A DNA stretch of 64,000 nucleotides from assembly GCF_020524585.1 (NCBI RefSeq), contig NZ_JAIVLK010000005.1, positions 62,001 to 126,000 of the forward strand, in the 5' to 3' direction. The notes under the pieces are model-generated. The model saw only the letters and a list, made by a program, of their open reading frames with translations. It was not told where the DNA came from and did not search any database. Positions 15,983 through 24,753 of this stretch are shown here, in pieces. The translations under genes were made by a program, and so were the position numbers. This DNA is from Celeribacter naphthalenivorans. Lineage in GTDB: Bacteria; Pseudomonadota; Alphaproteobacteria; Rhodobacterales; Rhodobacteraceae. The first letter of the stretch is position 1. Each line of letters starts with the position of its first letter.

Positions 15983-17125
15983 ATGGGGCTCTCTAAAACC
16001 ATCTGGGCAACGCCCAGCGAATTCCTGCGCACTCATGCTCCCGAGCATCCGGTGCTGTTCTTCTCTCCCTCGATCCTGCAAGCGACCGCGCGTCGTTTTC
16101 TCAAAGGATTTCCCGGGCTTGTGACCTATGCGGTCAAATCCAACCCGGATGAAGGCGTGCTCGCCAACCTCGTCGCCGCTGGCGTCAAAGGGTTCGACGT
16201 GGCCTCGCCCGTCGAGATGGACACCATTGCCCGCATCGCGCCGGGTGCCGCCATGCATTACAACAACCCGGTCCGGTCGCGCACCGAGATCCTGCACGCC
16301 GTCAAAATGGGCGTGAAATCCTACTCCGTGGACAGCCACTCCGAGCTGGTGAAGCTTGGCGAATTGGTGCCTGCGGACGGTGTCGAGATTTCCGTGCGCT
16401 TCAAACTGCCGGTCGAAGGCGCGGCCTACAACTTTGGCGCCAAATTCGGTGCGACCGTTGAGCTGGCCGCCGAGCTTCTGACGCTTGCCTCTCAGCTCGG
16501 CTTCACGCCGTCCTTGACCTTCCACCCGGGCACGCAATGCACCGATCCGCACGCATGGGACAAATACATCCGTGCCGCCGCCGAGATCGCTCGCATGGCC
16601 GATGTCAAAATCGCGCGTCTGAACGTGGGCGGCGGTTTCCCGTCTCACCGTTTGAACGAAGTCGTGCCGCAACTCGAGCCGACCTTCGACCTCATCGGTC
16701 GTGTGGCGCGTGAGGCCTTTGGCGACGACATGCCGGCGCTGGTCTGTGAGCCGGGCCGTGGTCTTGTGGCCGAAAGCTATAGCCTCGTGACCCGCGTTAA
16801 AGCGATCCGTGACGATGCCCATGTGTTCCTGAACGATGGCGTCTACGGCGGTCTGTCCGAGCTGCACCTCGTCGGTGTGATCGACCGCATCGGCGTGTTC
16901 GGCCCGCAAGGCGTCAAACGCGAGGGCGAGACCGTGAACCGCACGGTGTTTGGCCCGACCTGCGACAGCCTCGACAAACTGCCGTCCGAGCTGGCTTTCC
17001 CGGTGACGATGGAAGAGGAAGATCACGTGATTTTCTACGGCCTCGGCGCCTACTCCTTGGCGACCGCGACGAAGTTCAACGGCTTCGGTCAGATCACCGT
17101 GGAAACCGTGCACCGTCATTTGTGA
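15983..17125 (+). CDS. Type III PLP-dependent ornithine (lysine/ornithine) decarboxylase
   Basis: A 380-residue alanine-racemase-fold decarboxylase. The PLP lysine is in TYAVKSNPDEG, the phosphate-binding glycines in NVGGGFPSHR, the EPGR motif in CEPGRGLVAES, and the cross-subunit catalytic cysteine in FGPTCDSLD. It converts L-ornithine (and perhaps lysine) to putrescine (cadaverine) in polyamine synthesis. AAAGGACGACACCA precedes the ATG. A folded leader RNA and a divergent Lrp-like gene point to regulation by polyamines or amino acids. Related enzymes for carboxynorspermidine or diaminopimelate share the fold but not this motif set. Confidence 0.92.
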   Translation: MGLSKTIWATPSEFLRTHAPEHPVLFFSPSILQATARRFLKGFPGLVTYAVKSNPDEGVLANLVAAGVKGFDVASPVEMDTIARIAPGAAMHYNNPVRSRTEILHAVKMGVKSYSVDSHSELVKLGELVPADGVEISVRFKLPVEGAAYNFGAKFGATVELAAELLTLASQLGFTPSLTFHPGTQCTDPHAWDKYIRAAAEIARMADVKIARLNVGGGFPSHRLNEVVPQLEPTFDLIGRVAREAFGDDMPALVCEPGRGLVAESYSLVTRVKAIRDDAHVFLNDGVYGGLSELHLVGVIDRIGVFGPQGVKREGETVNRTVFGPTCDSLDKLPSELAFPVTMEEEDHVIFYGLGAYSLATATKFNGFGQITVETVHRHL

Positions 17126-17170
17126 TCGGGTCTTTCTGAGATACGCCTGAGAGTCGTTCCTCATGCGAAA

Positions 17171-17201
17171 CCCCTCCTCGAAAACCGGGGAGGGGATTTT
17201 T
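17171..17201 (+). terminator. Terminator after ornithine decarboxylase
   Basis: CCCCTCCTCG, AAAA, then CCGGGGAGGGG with ATTTTTA after it. The stem is strong and is followed by a short T-run, 45 bp past the stop. Confidence 0.88.
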
Positions 17202-17226
17202 AGCGATTCTATGGTAACTCTCCGGA

Positions 17227-18288
17227 ATGGAAGAGAGAAAAAGCCTGATTGGCCGTCTTGGCCCTTTGTTCAAATTCCGCAAACGCGTCCGCACCTCCGG
17301 CGGGCATCATTCGCGTGGGCCGCTGAGCCATGTGATCTTGATGGATGGCACTTTGTCGTCCTTGCAGCCGGGGTTGGAGACCAACGCGGGGCTGGCCTAT
17401 AAGCTCTGTTCCGAGGCGGCGCAGGGGGCCAATATGCTGGTGCGTTATGAGGCCGGCATCCAGTGGGTCGATTGGCGCGACACGCGCGATGTGATCGAGG
17501 GGCGCGGCATCAATCAGCAAATCCGGCGTGTCTACGGCGCGCTCGCGTCACGTTACCGCCCCGGCGACAAGATTTACCTCTTCGGCTATTCGCGCGGCGC
17601 CTATGCGGTGCGCTCGCTGTCGGGATTCATCGATATGATCGGGCTTTTGCGCGCCGAAGAGGCGACCGAGCGCAACATCCGCGACGCCTACCGGCACTAT
17701 CAAATGGCGCCCCACGCCCGCGCGGCGCAGGCGTTTAAAGAGACCCATTGCCACGACAAGGTCGAGATCGAATTCTTAGGCGTCTGGGACACGGTTGCGG
17801 CGCTGGGCCTGCATATGCCCTTGGTTTGGCGCTATTCTTCGGTATTTCACGAGTTTCACAACCAAGAACCCGCGCGCTGTGTCAAAGCGGTCTATCACGC
17901 GCTAGCCTATCACGAACGCCGCCGCGCCTATGCGCCGGTGCTGTTCGACAGCCCCGATGCTCCGCCTGTGTTCAATGGGCGCAAACAGGTGTTGCAGCAG
18001 ATGTGGTTCCCCGGCACCCATGGCGATGTCGGCGGACAATTGTCGGGCTATAACCCGGAGCGGCGGCTTTCGAACGCGGCGCTGGTCTGGATGCTCGACA
18101 AGGCTGAGCAGGCGGGGCTTGAGCTGCCGGACGGCTGGCGGATGCGCTATCTGGCGGACCCGCATGGGCCGTCGATCGGTCTCAATCGCGGCTGGGGCAA
18201 GTTCTTTTGGCTGCGTGACAGGCGTGTGGTGGGGCAGGACCCGTCAGAGATCCTGCACCCGGCTTTGAAGTCAGAGATCGCGCCTTAA
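17227..18288 (+). CDS. DUF2235 domain alpha/beta-hydrolase-like protein
   Basis: 353 residues of DUF2235, an alpha/beta-hydrolase-like family that includes type VI secretion phospholipase effectors but also many stand-alone proteins. Seen here: the N-terminal LMDGTLSS (family DGT), the nucleophile elbow FGYSRGAYAVRS near residue 121, GVWDTVAALG with the presumed acidic residue, and FPGTHGDVGGQ with the histidine. No signal peptide and no secretion genes are nearby, so a housekeeping lipase/esterase role is more likely than an effector. Its stop overlaps the convergent metF stop by 4 bp. Confidence 0.85.
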   Translation: MEERKSLIGRLGPLFKFRKRVRTSGGHHSRGPLSHVILMDGTLSSLQPGLETNAGLAYKLCSEAAQGANMLVRYEAGIQWVDWRDTRDVIEGRGINQQIRRVYGALASRYRPGDKIYLFGYSRGAYAVRSLSGFIDMIGLLRAEEATERNIRDAYRHYQMAPHARAAQAFKETHCHDKVEIEFLGVWDTVAALGLHMPLVWRYSSVFHEFHNQEPARCVKAVYHALAYHERRRAYAPVLFDSPDAPPVFNGRKQVLQQMWFPGTHGDVGGQLSGYNPERRLSNAALVWMLDKAEQAGLELPDGWRMRYLADPHGPSIGLNRGWGKFFWLRDRRVVGQDPSEILHPALKSEIAP

Positions 18289-19118
18289 ATCACGCCCAGA
18301 TTGGCGCAGACCGCTTTGGTCAGGGTCGGGCGGTTCAGTGTATAGAAATGCAAATCCTCGATGCCCTCGGCCAAAAGCTTTTCGCAAAGCTTGGTGCAGA
18401 GATCGATGGAGAGCTGATGGTGGTCCGATGAGTGTTCAAAGGCCGCCTCATAGCTGATCGGGATCGGCGTGCCGCAGGAGGCGGCGAATCTCTGGATGCC
18501 TTTCCAGCCGGTGATCGGCAGGATGCCGGGGATCAATTGCCCGGTGATGCCCGCGCGATCACACCGGTCGCGGAAGCGGAAAAAGTTTTCCGGCTCAAAG
18601 AAGAACTGCGTGATGGCGGAATCGGCCCCCGCCTCGAATTTCTGTTTCAGCCAGGAGACATCGGCATTCTCATCTGCGGCCTCCGGGTGCGGGTCCGGGT
18701 AGGCGCCGACGCGGATTTTGAAATCACCGGTCTCTTTCAGGGCTGTGATCAGCTCGACAGAGTTGGCAAAGCCGCCCTCAGCGGGGGTGAACTTGCCCGC
18801 ACCTTTCGGCGGATCGCCCCGAAGTGCGACGATTTCATTCACGCCAACCTCTTTGTAACTCTTTGCAATCGCAAGGGTTTCTTCCTTGGTGGCGTTCACG
18901 CAGGTCAGGTGGGCGGCGACGTTCCAGCCGTATTCCTTGTTGAGCAGAGAGACCGCATCATGGGTCAACTCCCGCGTGGTGCCACCTGCGCCATAGGTCA
19001 CGGAGACAAATGTCGGGTCCATGCCCTGAAACGCCTCGACGGTTTCGAACAGGCTGAAACAGGCCTGGATATTCTTCGGCGGGAAGAATTCGAAAGAGAT
19101 ATTGGGCGCTTTGGTCAT
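18285..19118 (-). CDS. metF: Methylenetetrahydrofolate reductase
   Basis: A 277-residue TIM-barrel flavoprotein that reduces 5,10-methylene-THF to 5-methyl-THF for methionine synthesis. Family blocks: ISFEFFPPKN at the N-terminus (catalytic Glu), VTYGAGGTTRE, EIVALRGDPPKG and ITQFFFEPENFFRF. The start at MTKAPN is chosen because AAGGATAAGATC lies before it and it is the usual family start; the frame is open 26 codons further. It is divergent from metR, the known activator arrangement in proteobacteria, with a MetR-type box between. Confidence 0.97.
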   Translation of the reverse strand: MTKAPNISFEFFPPKNIQACFSLFETVEAFQGMDPTFVSVTYGAGGTTRELTHDAVSLLNKEYGWNVAAHLTCVNATKEETLAIAKSYKEVGVNEIVALRGDPPKGAGKFTPAEGGFANSVELITALKETGDFKIRVGAYPDPHPEAADENADVSWLKQKFEAGADSAITQFFFEPENFFRFRDRCDRAGITGQLIPGILPITGWKGIQRFAASCGTPIPISYEAAFEHSSDHHQLSIDLCTKLCEKLLAEGIEDLHFYTLNRPTLTKAVCANLGVI

Positions 19119-19164
19119 GATCTTATCCTTGGTCTTTTGCCGTCTTGTGTCATGCCTCGCCATG

Positions 19165-19177
19165 TGAGACAAATTCA
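19165..19177. promoter_or_regulatory. MetR-type binding site in metF-metR spacer
   Basis: TGAGACAAATTCA matches the known MetR consensus TGAA-N5-TTCA at all but one position and lies in the 92-bp spacer between divergent metF and metR. MetR with homocysteine probably acts here on both genes. Confidence 0.55.
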
Positions 19178-19210
19178 TAATTCTCAAGAACAACATGAGC
19201 GCTACTCAAG

Positions 19211-20116
19211 ATGCATCTCGAATTTCGCCACCTGCGGACGATCAAGGCCATCTATCAGGAGGGCGGTTTGGCGCGTGCGGCCGAGCGTTTGAACATTACG
19301 CAATCCGCGCTCAGCCACCAGGTCAAGGGGCTGGAGGATCAGGCGGGGGTGGAGCTCTTCGTGCGGCGCTCGAAACCGCTCAAGCTCTCGGCGGCGGGGA
19401 TGCGGCTCTTGGCCTTGGCCGAAGATGTGCTGCCCAAGGTCGAAGCGCTCGAAGACGAGTTTCGCGGCATCGAGGCGGGCACCTTGGGGCGGCTTCACAT
19501 CGCGATGGAGTGCCACGCCTGTTTCGACTGGCTCTTTCCGGTGCTGCATCAGTTCCGCGAGGCCTGGCCCGAGGTCGACATCGACATTCGCCAACGCCTG
19601 GCCTTCGGCGCACTTCCGGCGCTGGAGCGCGAGGAGGTGGATTTCGTCATCTCGTCCGACCCCGAAAACATCCACGGCATCACCTTTGTGCCGCTGTTTG
19701 ATTACGCGCCCATGTGCGCGATGTCGTCGAAATCGCCGCTGACGCAAAAGGCCTATGTCGAGGCGGAGGATTTCCGCGATCAGACGTTGATCACCTATCC
19801 GATGGACCGCACGCGGCTCGATGTGTTCAAAAACTTGCTGATCCCGGCGGGGGTTGAGCCGTTGCAACAGCGTAAGGTCGAGTTGACGGATGTGATCCTG
19901 ATGCTGGTCGCCGCCGGACGCGGCGTGGCGGTGCTGCCCGATTGGGTGATGCGCGACATTCGCAACATGCCGGATTACGCCGTGCGCCCGCTGACCGCCA
20001 AAGGCGTCAAGCGCACGATGTATGCCGCCGTGCGCGACACCGATCTGGAGAAACCCTATATGACCGATGTGCTGCGCATCGCGAAAGCCGAGGCGGCGAA
20101 GCTCAGAGGCCTGTGA
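19211..20116 (+). CDS. metR: LysR-type regulator MetR
   Basis: 301 residues: winged helix-turn-helix (LARAAERLNITQSALSHQVKGLE, residues about 20-45) and a periplasmic-binding-like effector domain. The MetR-specific block IAMECHACFDWLFPVL is present near residue 97. It activates methionine genes in response to homocysteine. The divergent position to metF and the MetR-like box support the call. The stop is directly next to that of the convergent DUF1428 gene. Confidence 0.93.
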   Translation: MHLEFRHLRTIKAIYQEGGLARAAERLNITQSALSHQVKGLEDQAGVELFVRRSKPLKLSAAGMRLLALAEDVLPKVEALEDEFRGIEAGTLGRLHIAMECHACFDWLFPVLHQFREAWPEVDIDIRQRLAFGALPALEREEVDFVISSDPENIHGITFVPLFDYAPMCAMSSKSPLTQKAYVEAEDFRDQTLITYPMDRTRLDVFKNLLIPAGVEPLQQRKVELTDVILMLVAAGRGVAVLPDWVMRDIRNMPDYAVRPLTAKGVKRTMYAAVRDTDLEKPYMTDVLRIAKAEAAKLRGL

Positions 20117-20470
20117 TCAGCGTTTCAGCATCGTCTCAAAGGTGCCGAAAATCATGCGTTTCCCATCGAACGGCATGTCTGCCCCCATCTCGGCAAAGCG
20201 CGGGTCGGTTTCCATCGCTTCCATACAGGCCATGGCTTTCTCCGCATCGGGCCATTCGATGAAGGACACCACCACGGTCTCATCCTCCTTCAGTTGAACC
20301 GCCATGGGCAGGGAGGTCACCTCGCCCGGCGGCACCATGCTGCCCCAGCCTTCGAACAATTGCAGCGCACCGTATTCCATAAAGAGCGGCGCCATGGTTT
20401 CGGCCACGGTTTTATACTGATCACGGTGGGCCGTGGGCACGGGGATGACGGCGATCTGGAAATAGGACAT
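20117..20470 (-). CDS. DUF1428 (YbaA-like) protein
   Basis: A 117-residue dimeric alpha-beta-barrel (ferredoxin-like) protein: it starts YFQIAVIPVPTAHRDQYK, has EGWGSMVPPGEVTSLPMAVQ and VVVSFIEWPDAEK, and ends DGKRMIFGTFE, all typical of DUF1428. No catalytic role is established for the family. GAGGTTCACC before the ATG is the ribosome binding site. Upstream, TACCG-CTGAA-CGGTA (20502-20516) is a perfect dyad that may be its operator. Confidence 0.88.
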   Translation of the reverse strand: MSYFQIAVIPVPTAHRDQYKTVAETMAPLFMEYGALQLFEGWGSMVPPGEVTSLPMAVQLKEDETVVVSFIEWPDAEKAMACMEAMETDPRFAEMGADMPFDGKRMIFGTFETMLKR

Positions 20471-20501
20471 GGTGAACCTCAGCTTGAGTACTCGTTAGTG
20501 T

Positions 20502-20516
20502 TACCGCTGAACGGTA
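20502..20516. promoter_or_regulatory. Dyad upstream of DUF1428 gene
   Basis: TACCG-CTGAA-CGGTA, a perfect 5-bp inverted repeat centred 39 bp before the DUF1428 start codon, is a candidate repressor site. The 20471-20696 spacer holds nothing else I can name. Confidence 0.35.
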
Positions 20517-20696
20517 CCACGGCTGTGCTGAAATTCGACCGTTTTCTGGCGTCTCGAATGGGATCGGCGGAAAATAGGGGCGTCGCAAAACCGCATCAGC
20601 ACATTTCTTTGCCCGCAAACCCTTGGCAGACTGGGTTTGGCGGCGTATACGCCCGGTCTGAACATCTTACACATCTACGCCCCGGAGCCCGGACCC

Positions 20697-21485
20697 ATGC
20701 AAGGCAGTGCCAATCTCAACGTCATGATCAAAGCTGCGCGCGCCGCAGGTCGTTCGCTGGTGAAAGACTTCCGCGAGGTCGAGAACCTTCAGGTGTCTTC
20801 GAAAGGCGCGGGCGATTTTGTGTCCAAGGCCGACATCCGCGCCGAAGAGATCATCCGCGACATGCTGATGGAGGCGCGTCCGAACTACGGTTGGACCGGC
20901 GAAGAAAGCAAATCCGTCGAGGGCAAGGACCCGACGCGTCGTTGGATCGTCGATCCCCTCGATGGCACGACGAACTTTCTGCACGGTCTGCCGCATTGGG
21001 CGGTGTCCATCGCGCTGGAGCACAAAGGCGAGATCGTCTCCGGTGTTGTCTTCGACCCGGCCAAGGGCGAGCTGTTCTGGGCGGAAAAAGGCAATGGCGC
21101 CTGGATGAACGACATGCGCATCCGTGTGTCCGGTCGCACCAAGATGATCGAGTCGATCTTTGCCACCGGCCTGCCGTTTGGCGGTCGTGCCGATCTGCCG
21201 GAAACCCTGCGCGATCTGGCCCGGCTTTTGCCCGCCACCGCCGGTGTGCGTCGTTGGGGTTCTGCCGCGCTCGATCTCGCCTATGTGGCGGCGGGGCGTT
21301 ACGATGGGTTCTGGGAACGTCGCCTCAATGCTTGGGATATGGCTGCAGGCGTGCTTTTGGTGAAAGAGGCCGGCGGTTTCGTCGAGGCGCTCCACCCGGA
21401 GGACAATCCGGTCGACAGCGGTGAAGTGATTTGTGGCAACGAGGCGCTGTTCGAGCGTTTCGCAGCGGTGATCCGTTCCGCCTGA
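20697..21485 (+). CDS. suhB: Inositol monophosphatase family protein (SuhB-like)
   Basis: A 262-residue Mg-dependent, Li-sensitive phosphatase fold. The metal/substrate motifs are intact: WTGEESKSVEG (acidic), WIVDPLDGTTNFLHGLPHW and AWDMAAGVLLVKEAGG. It hydrolyses inositol-1-phosphate or similar phosphates; the E. coli homologue SuhB also acts in rRNA antitermination. The start at MQGSANLNVMIKAA fits the family start; the frame is open 20 codons further. Single gene, closed by a terminator. Confidence 0.92.
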   Translation: MQGSANLNVMIKAARAAGRSLVKDFREVENLQVSSKGAGDFVSKADIRAEEIIRDMLMEARPNYGWTGEESKSVEGKDPTRRWIVDPLDGTTNFLHGLPHWAVSIALEHKGEIVSGVVFDPAKGELFWAEKGNGAWMNDMRIRVSGRTKMIESIFATGLPFGGRADLPETLRDLARLLPATAGVRRWGSAALDLAYVAAGRYDGFWERRLNAWDMAAGVLLVKEAGGFVEALHPEDNPVDSGEVICGNEALFERFAAVIRSA

Positions 21486-21522
21486 GACGCCTCTGACTGG
21501 CTGATCAAACATCACATGTGAC

Positions 21523-21546
21523 GCGCCGCCTTCGGGCGGCGTTTTC
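21523..21546 (+). terminator. Terminator after inositol monophosphatase gene
   Basis: The stem GCGCCGCC-TTC-GGGCGGCG is followed by TTTTCTGT, 38 bp past the stop. Confidence 0.85.
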
Positions 21547-21635
21547 TGTCCCCACCTTTCATTTGTACGCATTTCGCCTCAGTTTCGGCACTTGTGGGGC
21601 GGATAGATGAACCTGGTATCGGAGGGATGAATGTG

Positions 21636-21773
21636 ATGGACGCGATGAAAATCTCTGGGCGGAAATTTCGCAGCAATGACGACGGGGCTGTCACAGTGGA
21701 TTGGGGCGTGCTCACTTCTGCCGCCGTGGGTCTTTGTATCGCATTGGTCAATGTGGTCTGGGGCGGCGCGTAA
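21636..21773 (+). CDS. Small pilin-like (Flp/TadE-type) membrane peptide
   Basis: A 45-residue frame starting MDAMKISGRKF. A short basic N-terminus is followed by FRSNDDGAVTVDWGVL and a hydrophobic stretch ending VNVVWGGA. The pattern DxxGAVTVDW before a single membrane helix resembles Flp/TadE-type prepilins and small Rhodobacteraceae proteins with the same signature. GGAGGG lies 9 nt upstream; ATG at 21627 would add three residues but is too close to that site. No Tad secretion genes are nearby. This is probably a real gene; the function is unknown. Confidence 0.65.
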   Translation: MDAMKISGRKFRSNDDGAVTVDWGVLTSAAVGLCIALVNVVWGGA

Positions 21774-21802
21774 GAGCCGATTGTCTCTCAAATAGCCCAG
21801 TC

Positions 21803-22546
21803 TCACCGACGTCTGCGGACGGTCGGTATTGTGCTTTGTGCGAACCGGTAGCGGGCTTCGGCATGAGTTGGATGGCCACGCGTGCGTGACCAGAATGCTG
21901 TGCCCCCCAGACGCTTCCACATCGGGTAGGTTACGATTACCCCTGCGATAAAGCCGCCGATATGCGCCAAATGCGCGACGCCACCTGCGCCGGTCGATCC
22001 CATTTCTGCGAAAACCTGTAGGCCGAACCAAAGCCCCAGCATGATCCAGGCGGGCATGGGGAAGACTTTGAAAAAGATGATGAAAATGAACAGGACATCG
22101 ACGCGCGCCTTGGGGAACAGCAAAAGATAGCCGCCCATGACGCCCGCGATCGCGCCCGAGGCGCCCACCATAGGCACGCGCGAGCCGGGGTCGGCCAGAT
22201 ATTGCGCGAGACCCGCCGCGATGCCGCAGATCAGATAAAACCCGAGATAGCGCAGATGCCCCATCTCATCTTCGAGATTGTCGCCAAAGACCCACAAAAA
22301 CAACATGTTGCCTGCGATATGCAGGATGCCGCCATGCATGAACATGGAGGTGAAAAACGTGTAATAGCCGTCGCCATGGCTGATCCGCGCGGGCAAAAGC
22401 GCCCAGTCCGAATAGATCTGCAACAGCGCACGCTCGTTGCCGTAGCTGGGCAGCATGGCCATGAACACCGCGATGTTCACCGCGATCAACGCATAGGTGA
22501 CAAAGGCGGGGCGGCGGGACGGATTATGGTCGCGGATCGGGAACAT
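21803..22546 (-). CDS. Rhomboid-family intramembrane serine protease
   Basis: 247 residues with about six membrane helices. Catalytic serine motif GASGAIAGVMGGY and histidine motif AHLAHIGGFIAG are both present, as is the conserved MFMHGGILHIAGNMLFLWVFGDN segment before them (L1 loop and helix 2). It cleaves membrane-anchored substrates within the bilayer; the natural substrate is unknown. The cytoplasmic C-terminal tail is basic. It is divergent from the GH128-like gene (spacer 225 bp). Confidence 0.92.
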   Translation of the reverse strand: MFPIRDHNPSRRPAFVTYALIAVNIAVFMAMLPSYGNERALLQIYSDWALLPARISHGDGYYTFFTSMFMHGGILHIAGNMLFLWVFGDNLEDEMGHLRYLGFYLICGIAAGLAQYLADPGSRVPMVGASGAIAGVMGGYLLLFPKARVDVLFIFIIFFKVFPMPAWIMLGLWFGLQVFAEMGSTGAGGVAHLAHIGGFIAGVIVTYPMWKRLGGTAFWSRTRGHPTHAEARYRFAQSTIPTVRRRR

Positions 22547-22771
22547 ATCGCCAATGTGGGCGTCTGCGGCGAGAGGTCAAGCGAAACCCTATGCCGCATC
22601 TGCACAAGCACGGCAAGGTGATGTTTTGCGATCCCAGGCGGGTCTCGGCAATCGCCCGCGTGTCGCACACAGATCAAGGCAAGATCGCGCCAAATGTCCG
22701 CGCATTGCCACATTCTCGCCCCACTGAGGACGCTGGCCCTTTATAGCCTCGCAAAAAACGACGAGGCTTCG

Positions 22772-23611
22772 ATGCGCAATCTCTTCATATTGGCGGCCCT
22801 TATGCTCATGCCCACTGGTGTTTTCGCGGATAAGGCCGGTGTTGGTGCTTGGGAAAACTCCAGCAATTCCATGCTGCGCTGGATCGAAGAGGCGCCCGCG
22901 CTCGACTGGTATTACACTTGGCGCCCGACGCAGATGTGGTCGCAAAATCGGTCGCGGCGCTCGGTCGAATTCGTGCCGATGATCCGCGACGCCTCTGACG
23001 TGAACAAGAAAATCGTCTCCGACCTGCCGGTGCGGGCGCTCTTGGCCTTTAATGAGCCGGATTCGCGCAAAAGCGAAGGCAGCAATCTCTCCGTCGAGCA
23101 GGCTGTCGCGCTCTGGCCGAAACTCGAAGCGCGGGGCCTGCGCCTCGGTAGCCCGGCGGTGACCCAAGGCCAGACGCTCGGCGCATCCTCGTGGCAGGGG
23201 CGGTTTATGGCCCAGGCCGAGGCCAAAGGCCTGCGCGTCGATTTCATGGCGGTGCATTACTATTCGACCAACGGCAATGTGAAAGCCTTTGAGACGTGGC
23301 TCCGTAAAGTGCATGCCGAATACAAGCGCCCGATCTGGGTCACGGAATTCGCCTTTATCGATTGGCAAAACGTGCGTGGCGTGAGCTACGCCCAAAACGC
23401 CGCCTTTGCCGAAGCCGCGATCCTGATGATGGAGCGCTTGCCCTTTGTCGAGCGCCACGCTTGGTTTGCGGCCAATCCTTACCCCTATGGCGGTGCCAAG
23501 CCGCAGATCAATCTGGTCTCCAACACTCTGCAACCCACCCCTGTGGGCGTGGCGTTCGACCGGACGCTCAGCCGCATCGGGGCACGTCGCGTGGCGTCGA
23601 ACAGCGAGTGA
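22772..23611 (+). CDS. Secreted glycoside hydrolase, GH128-like
   Basis: 279 residues with a signal peptide (MRNLFILAALMLMPTGVFA, cut before DKAG). The rest matches the glycosyl hydrolase catalytic core family (PF11790, GH128 type, beta-1,3-glucanase activity known in fungi and bacteria). The predicted acid/base is Glu95 in LLAFNEPDS and the nucleophile Glu192 in IWVTEFAFIDW; HYYSTNG lies between. It probably acts in the periplasm or outside the cell on a beta-glucan. The start follows GACGAGGCTTCG; an earlier start codon would bury the signal peptide. Confidence 0.82.
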   Translation: MRNLFILAALMLMPTGVFADKAGVGAWENSSNSMLRWIEEAPALDWYYTWRPTQMWSQNRSRRSVEFVPMIRDASDVNKKIVSDLPVRALLAFNEPDSRKSEGSNLSVEQAVALWPKLEARGLRLGSPAVTQGQTLGASSWQGRFMAQAEAKGLRVDFMAVHYYSTNGNVKAFETWLRKVHAEYKRPIWVTEFAFIDWQNVRGVSYAQNAAFAEAAILMMERLPFVERHAWFAANPYPYGGAKPQINLVSNTLQPTPVGVAFDRTLSRIGARRVASNSE

Positions 23612-23730
23612 ACTTGCCTGCAATCTGGTCGGAAATCGACTTGTAACCGCCGGTACATCCTGTAACTGTCTGCCCTGACATGTTTCTTGGTGCGTCCTGG
23701 TGCGACCGTGGCGCAGCTGATCAGAAACAG

Positions 23731-23818
<88 letters not shown>

Positions 23819-23851
23819 CCTTTGACGGCGTTTGAGCAAAAAGGATGCCCC

Positions 23852-24676
23852 GTGGAGTTCACATCCGAAGTCATCATCGCGACCTATAACAAGCCGGATT
23901 ATCTGCGCCTGTGTCTCAAGAGCCTTGCAGAGCAAAGCCAGCGTCCGAGCGCGATTTGTCTTGCGGATGACGGGTCCGATGCCCGGATCGCGCCTGTGAT
24001 CGAGGGGTTTCGTGACGCTTATCCCGATCTGGTGCTGCGGCGTTCGTGGCATGAAGATCAAGGTTTTCGCAAATCCATCGCACTCAACCGGGCGATTGCC
24101 AGCTCAACCTGCGACTATCTGGTGTTTCTCGATGATGACGTGATCCTGCATCCGGGTGCGCTGCGGCGGCATCTGGCCTGCGCGGCGCGGGGGCGATACC
24201 TCACCGGATCGCTGATCCGCCTCGATGCCGATCTGACCGGGCGGCTTTTGCAGGCGCAGAGCTACGAATGGGCGGGGGGGCGTTTGGCCGGGTGGACCCC
24301 GAAAGGGCGCTCTCAATGGCTGAAATCCATGCCGTTCCCTCCGTCTGTCATGGCGCTGTTTGACCGGCTCTCGCCGGTGTCGCCGAATTTCCAGGGCGCC
24401 TGCGCCTCGGTTTGGCGCGAGGATGTGGTGCGGGTCAACGGGTTCGAGGGCAATATGTCCTATGGCGGGCTCGACAAGGAGATTGGCGTGCGCCTGCGCA
24501 ATGCGGGCATTCATGGGCGGCACGTCCGCTATACGGCACCCGCTTATCACCTCGATCACGGGCGCTCCTATGCAGATCCGAAGGTCAAACGCGAGAACCG
24601 CGATTACATTCTGGCCCTGCGCAAATCCGGCGAGACGCGCGCGCGGAACGGAATTGCGGAATTGGCGCCCGAATAG
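23852..24676 (+). CDS. Family 2 glycosyltransferase
   Basis: 274 residues from a GTG start (preceded by AAAAAGGATGCCCC). GT-A fold: SEVIIATYNKPDYLRLCLKSL, ICLADDGSD and the DxD region LVFLDDDVILHPG, followed by the galactosyltransferase-like C-terminal block (NFQGACASVWREDVVRVNGFE...GLDKEIGVRL). It lacks a membrane anchor. It is likely to add a sugar in lipopolysaccharide or surface polysaccharide synthesis; donor and acceptor are unknown. The frame is open upstream into the tRNA gene, which cannot be coding. Confidence 0.85.
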   Translation: MEFTSEVIIATYNKPDYLRLCLKSLAEQSQRPSAICLADDGSDARIAPVIEGFRDAYPDLVLRRSWHEDQGFRKSIALNRAIASSTCDYLVFLDDDVILHPGALRRHLACAARGRYLTGSLIRLDADLTGRLLQAQSYEWAGGRLAGWTPKGRSQWLKSMPFPPSVMALFDRLSPVSPNFQGACASVWREDVVRVNGFEGNMSYGGLDKEIGVRLRNAGIHGRHVRYTAPAYHLDHGRSYADPKVKRENRDYILALRKSGETRARNGIAELAPE

Positions 24677-24690
24677 AGCATTCGGCCAGT

Positions 24691-24720
24691 AAAAAGCCCT
24701 CCGCGCAGGGGAGGGCTTTT
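24691..24720. terminator. Bidirectional terminator between glycosyltransferase and metG
   Basis: AAAAAGCCCTCC, GCGCA, GGGGAGGGCTTTT, symmetrical and placed between convergent stops at 24676 and 24754. It serves both. Confidence 0.9.
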
Positions 24721-24753
24721 ATTGTCTTATTCGAACATTCAGGCCGATGCGCC

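Noticed and set aside
15948-16124. A possible upstream open frame overlapping the decarboxylase start
   Set aside because: It runs far into the gene in another frame and lacks a ribosome site; no stalling sequence is evident.
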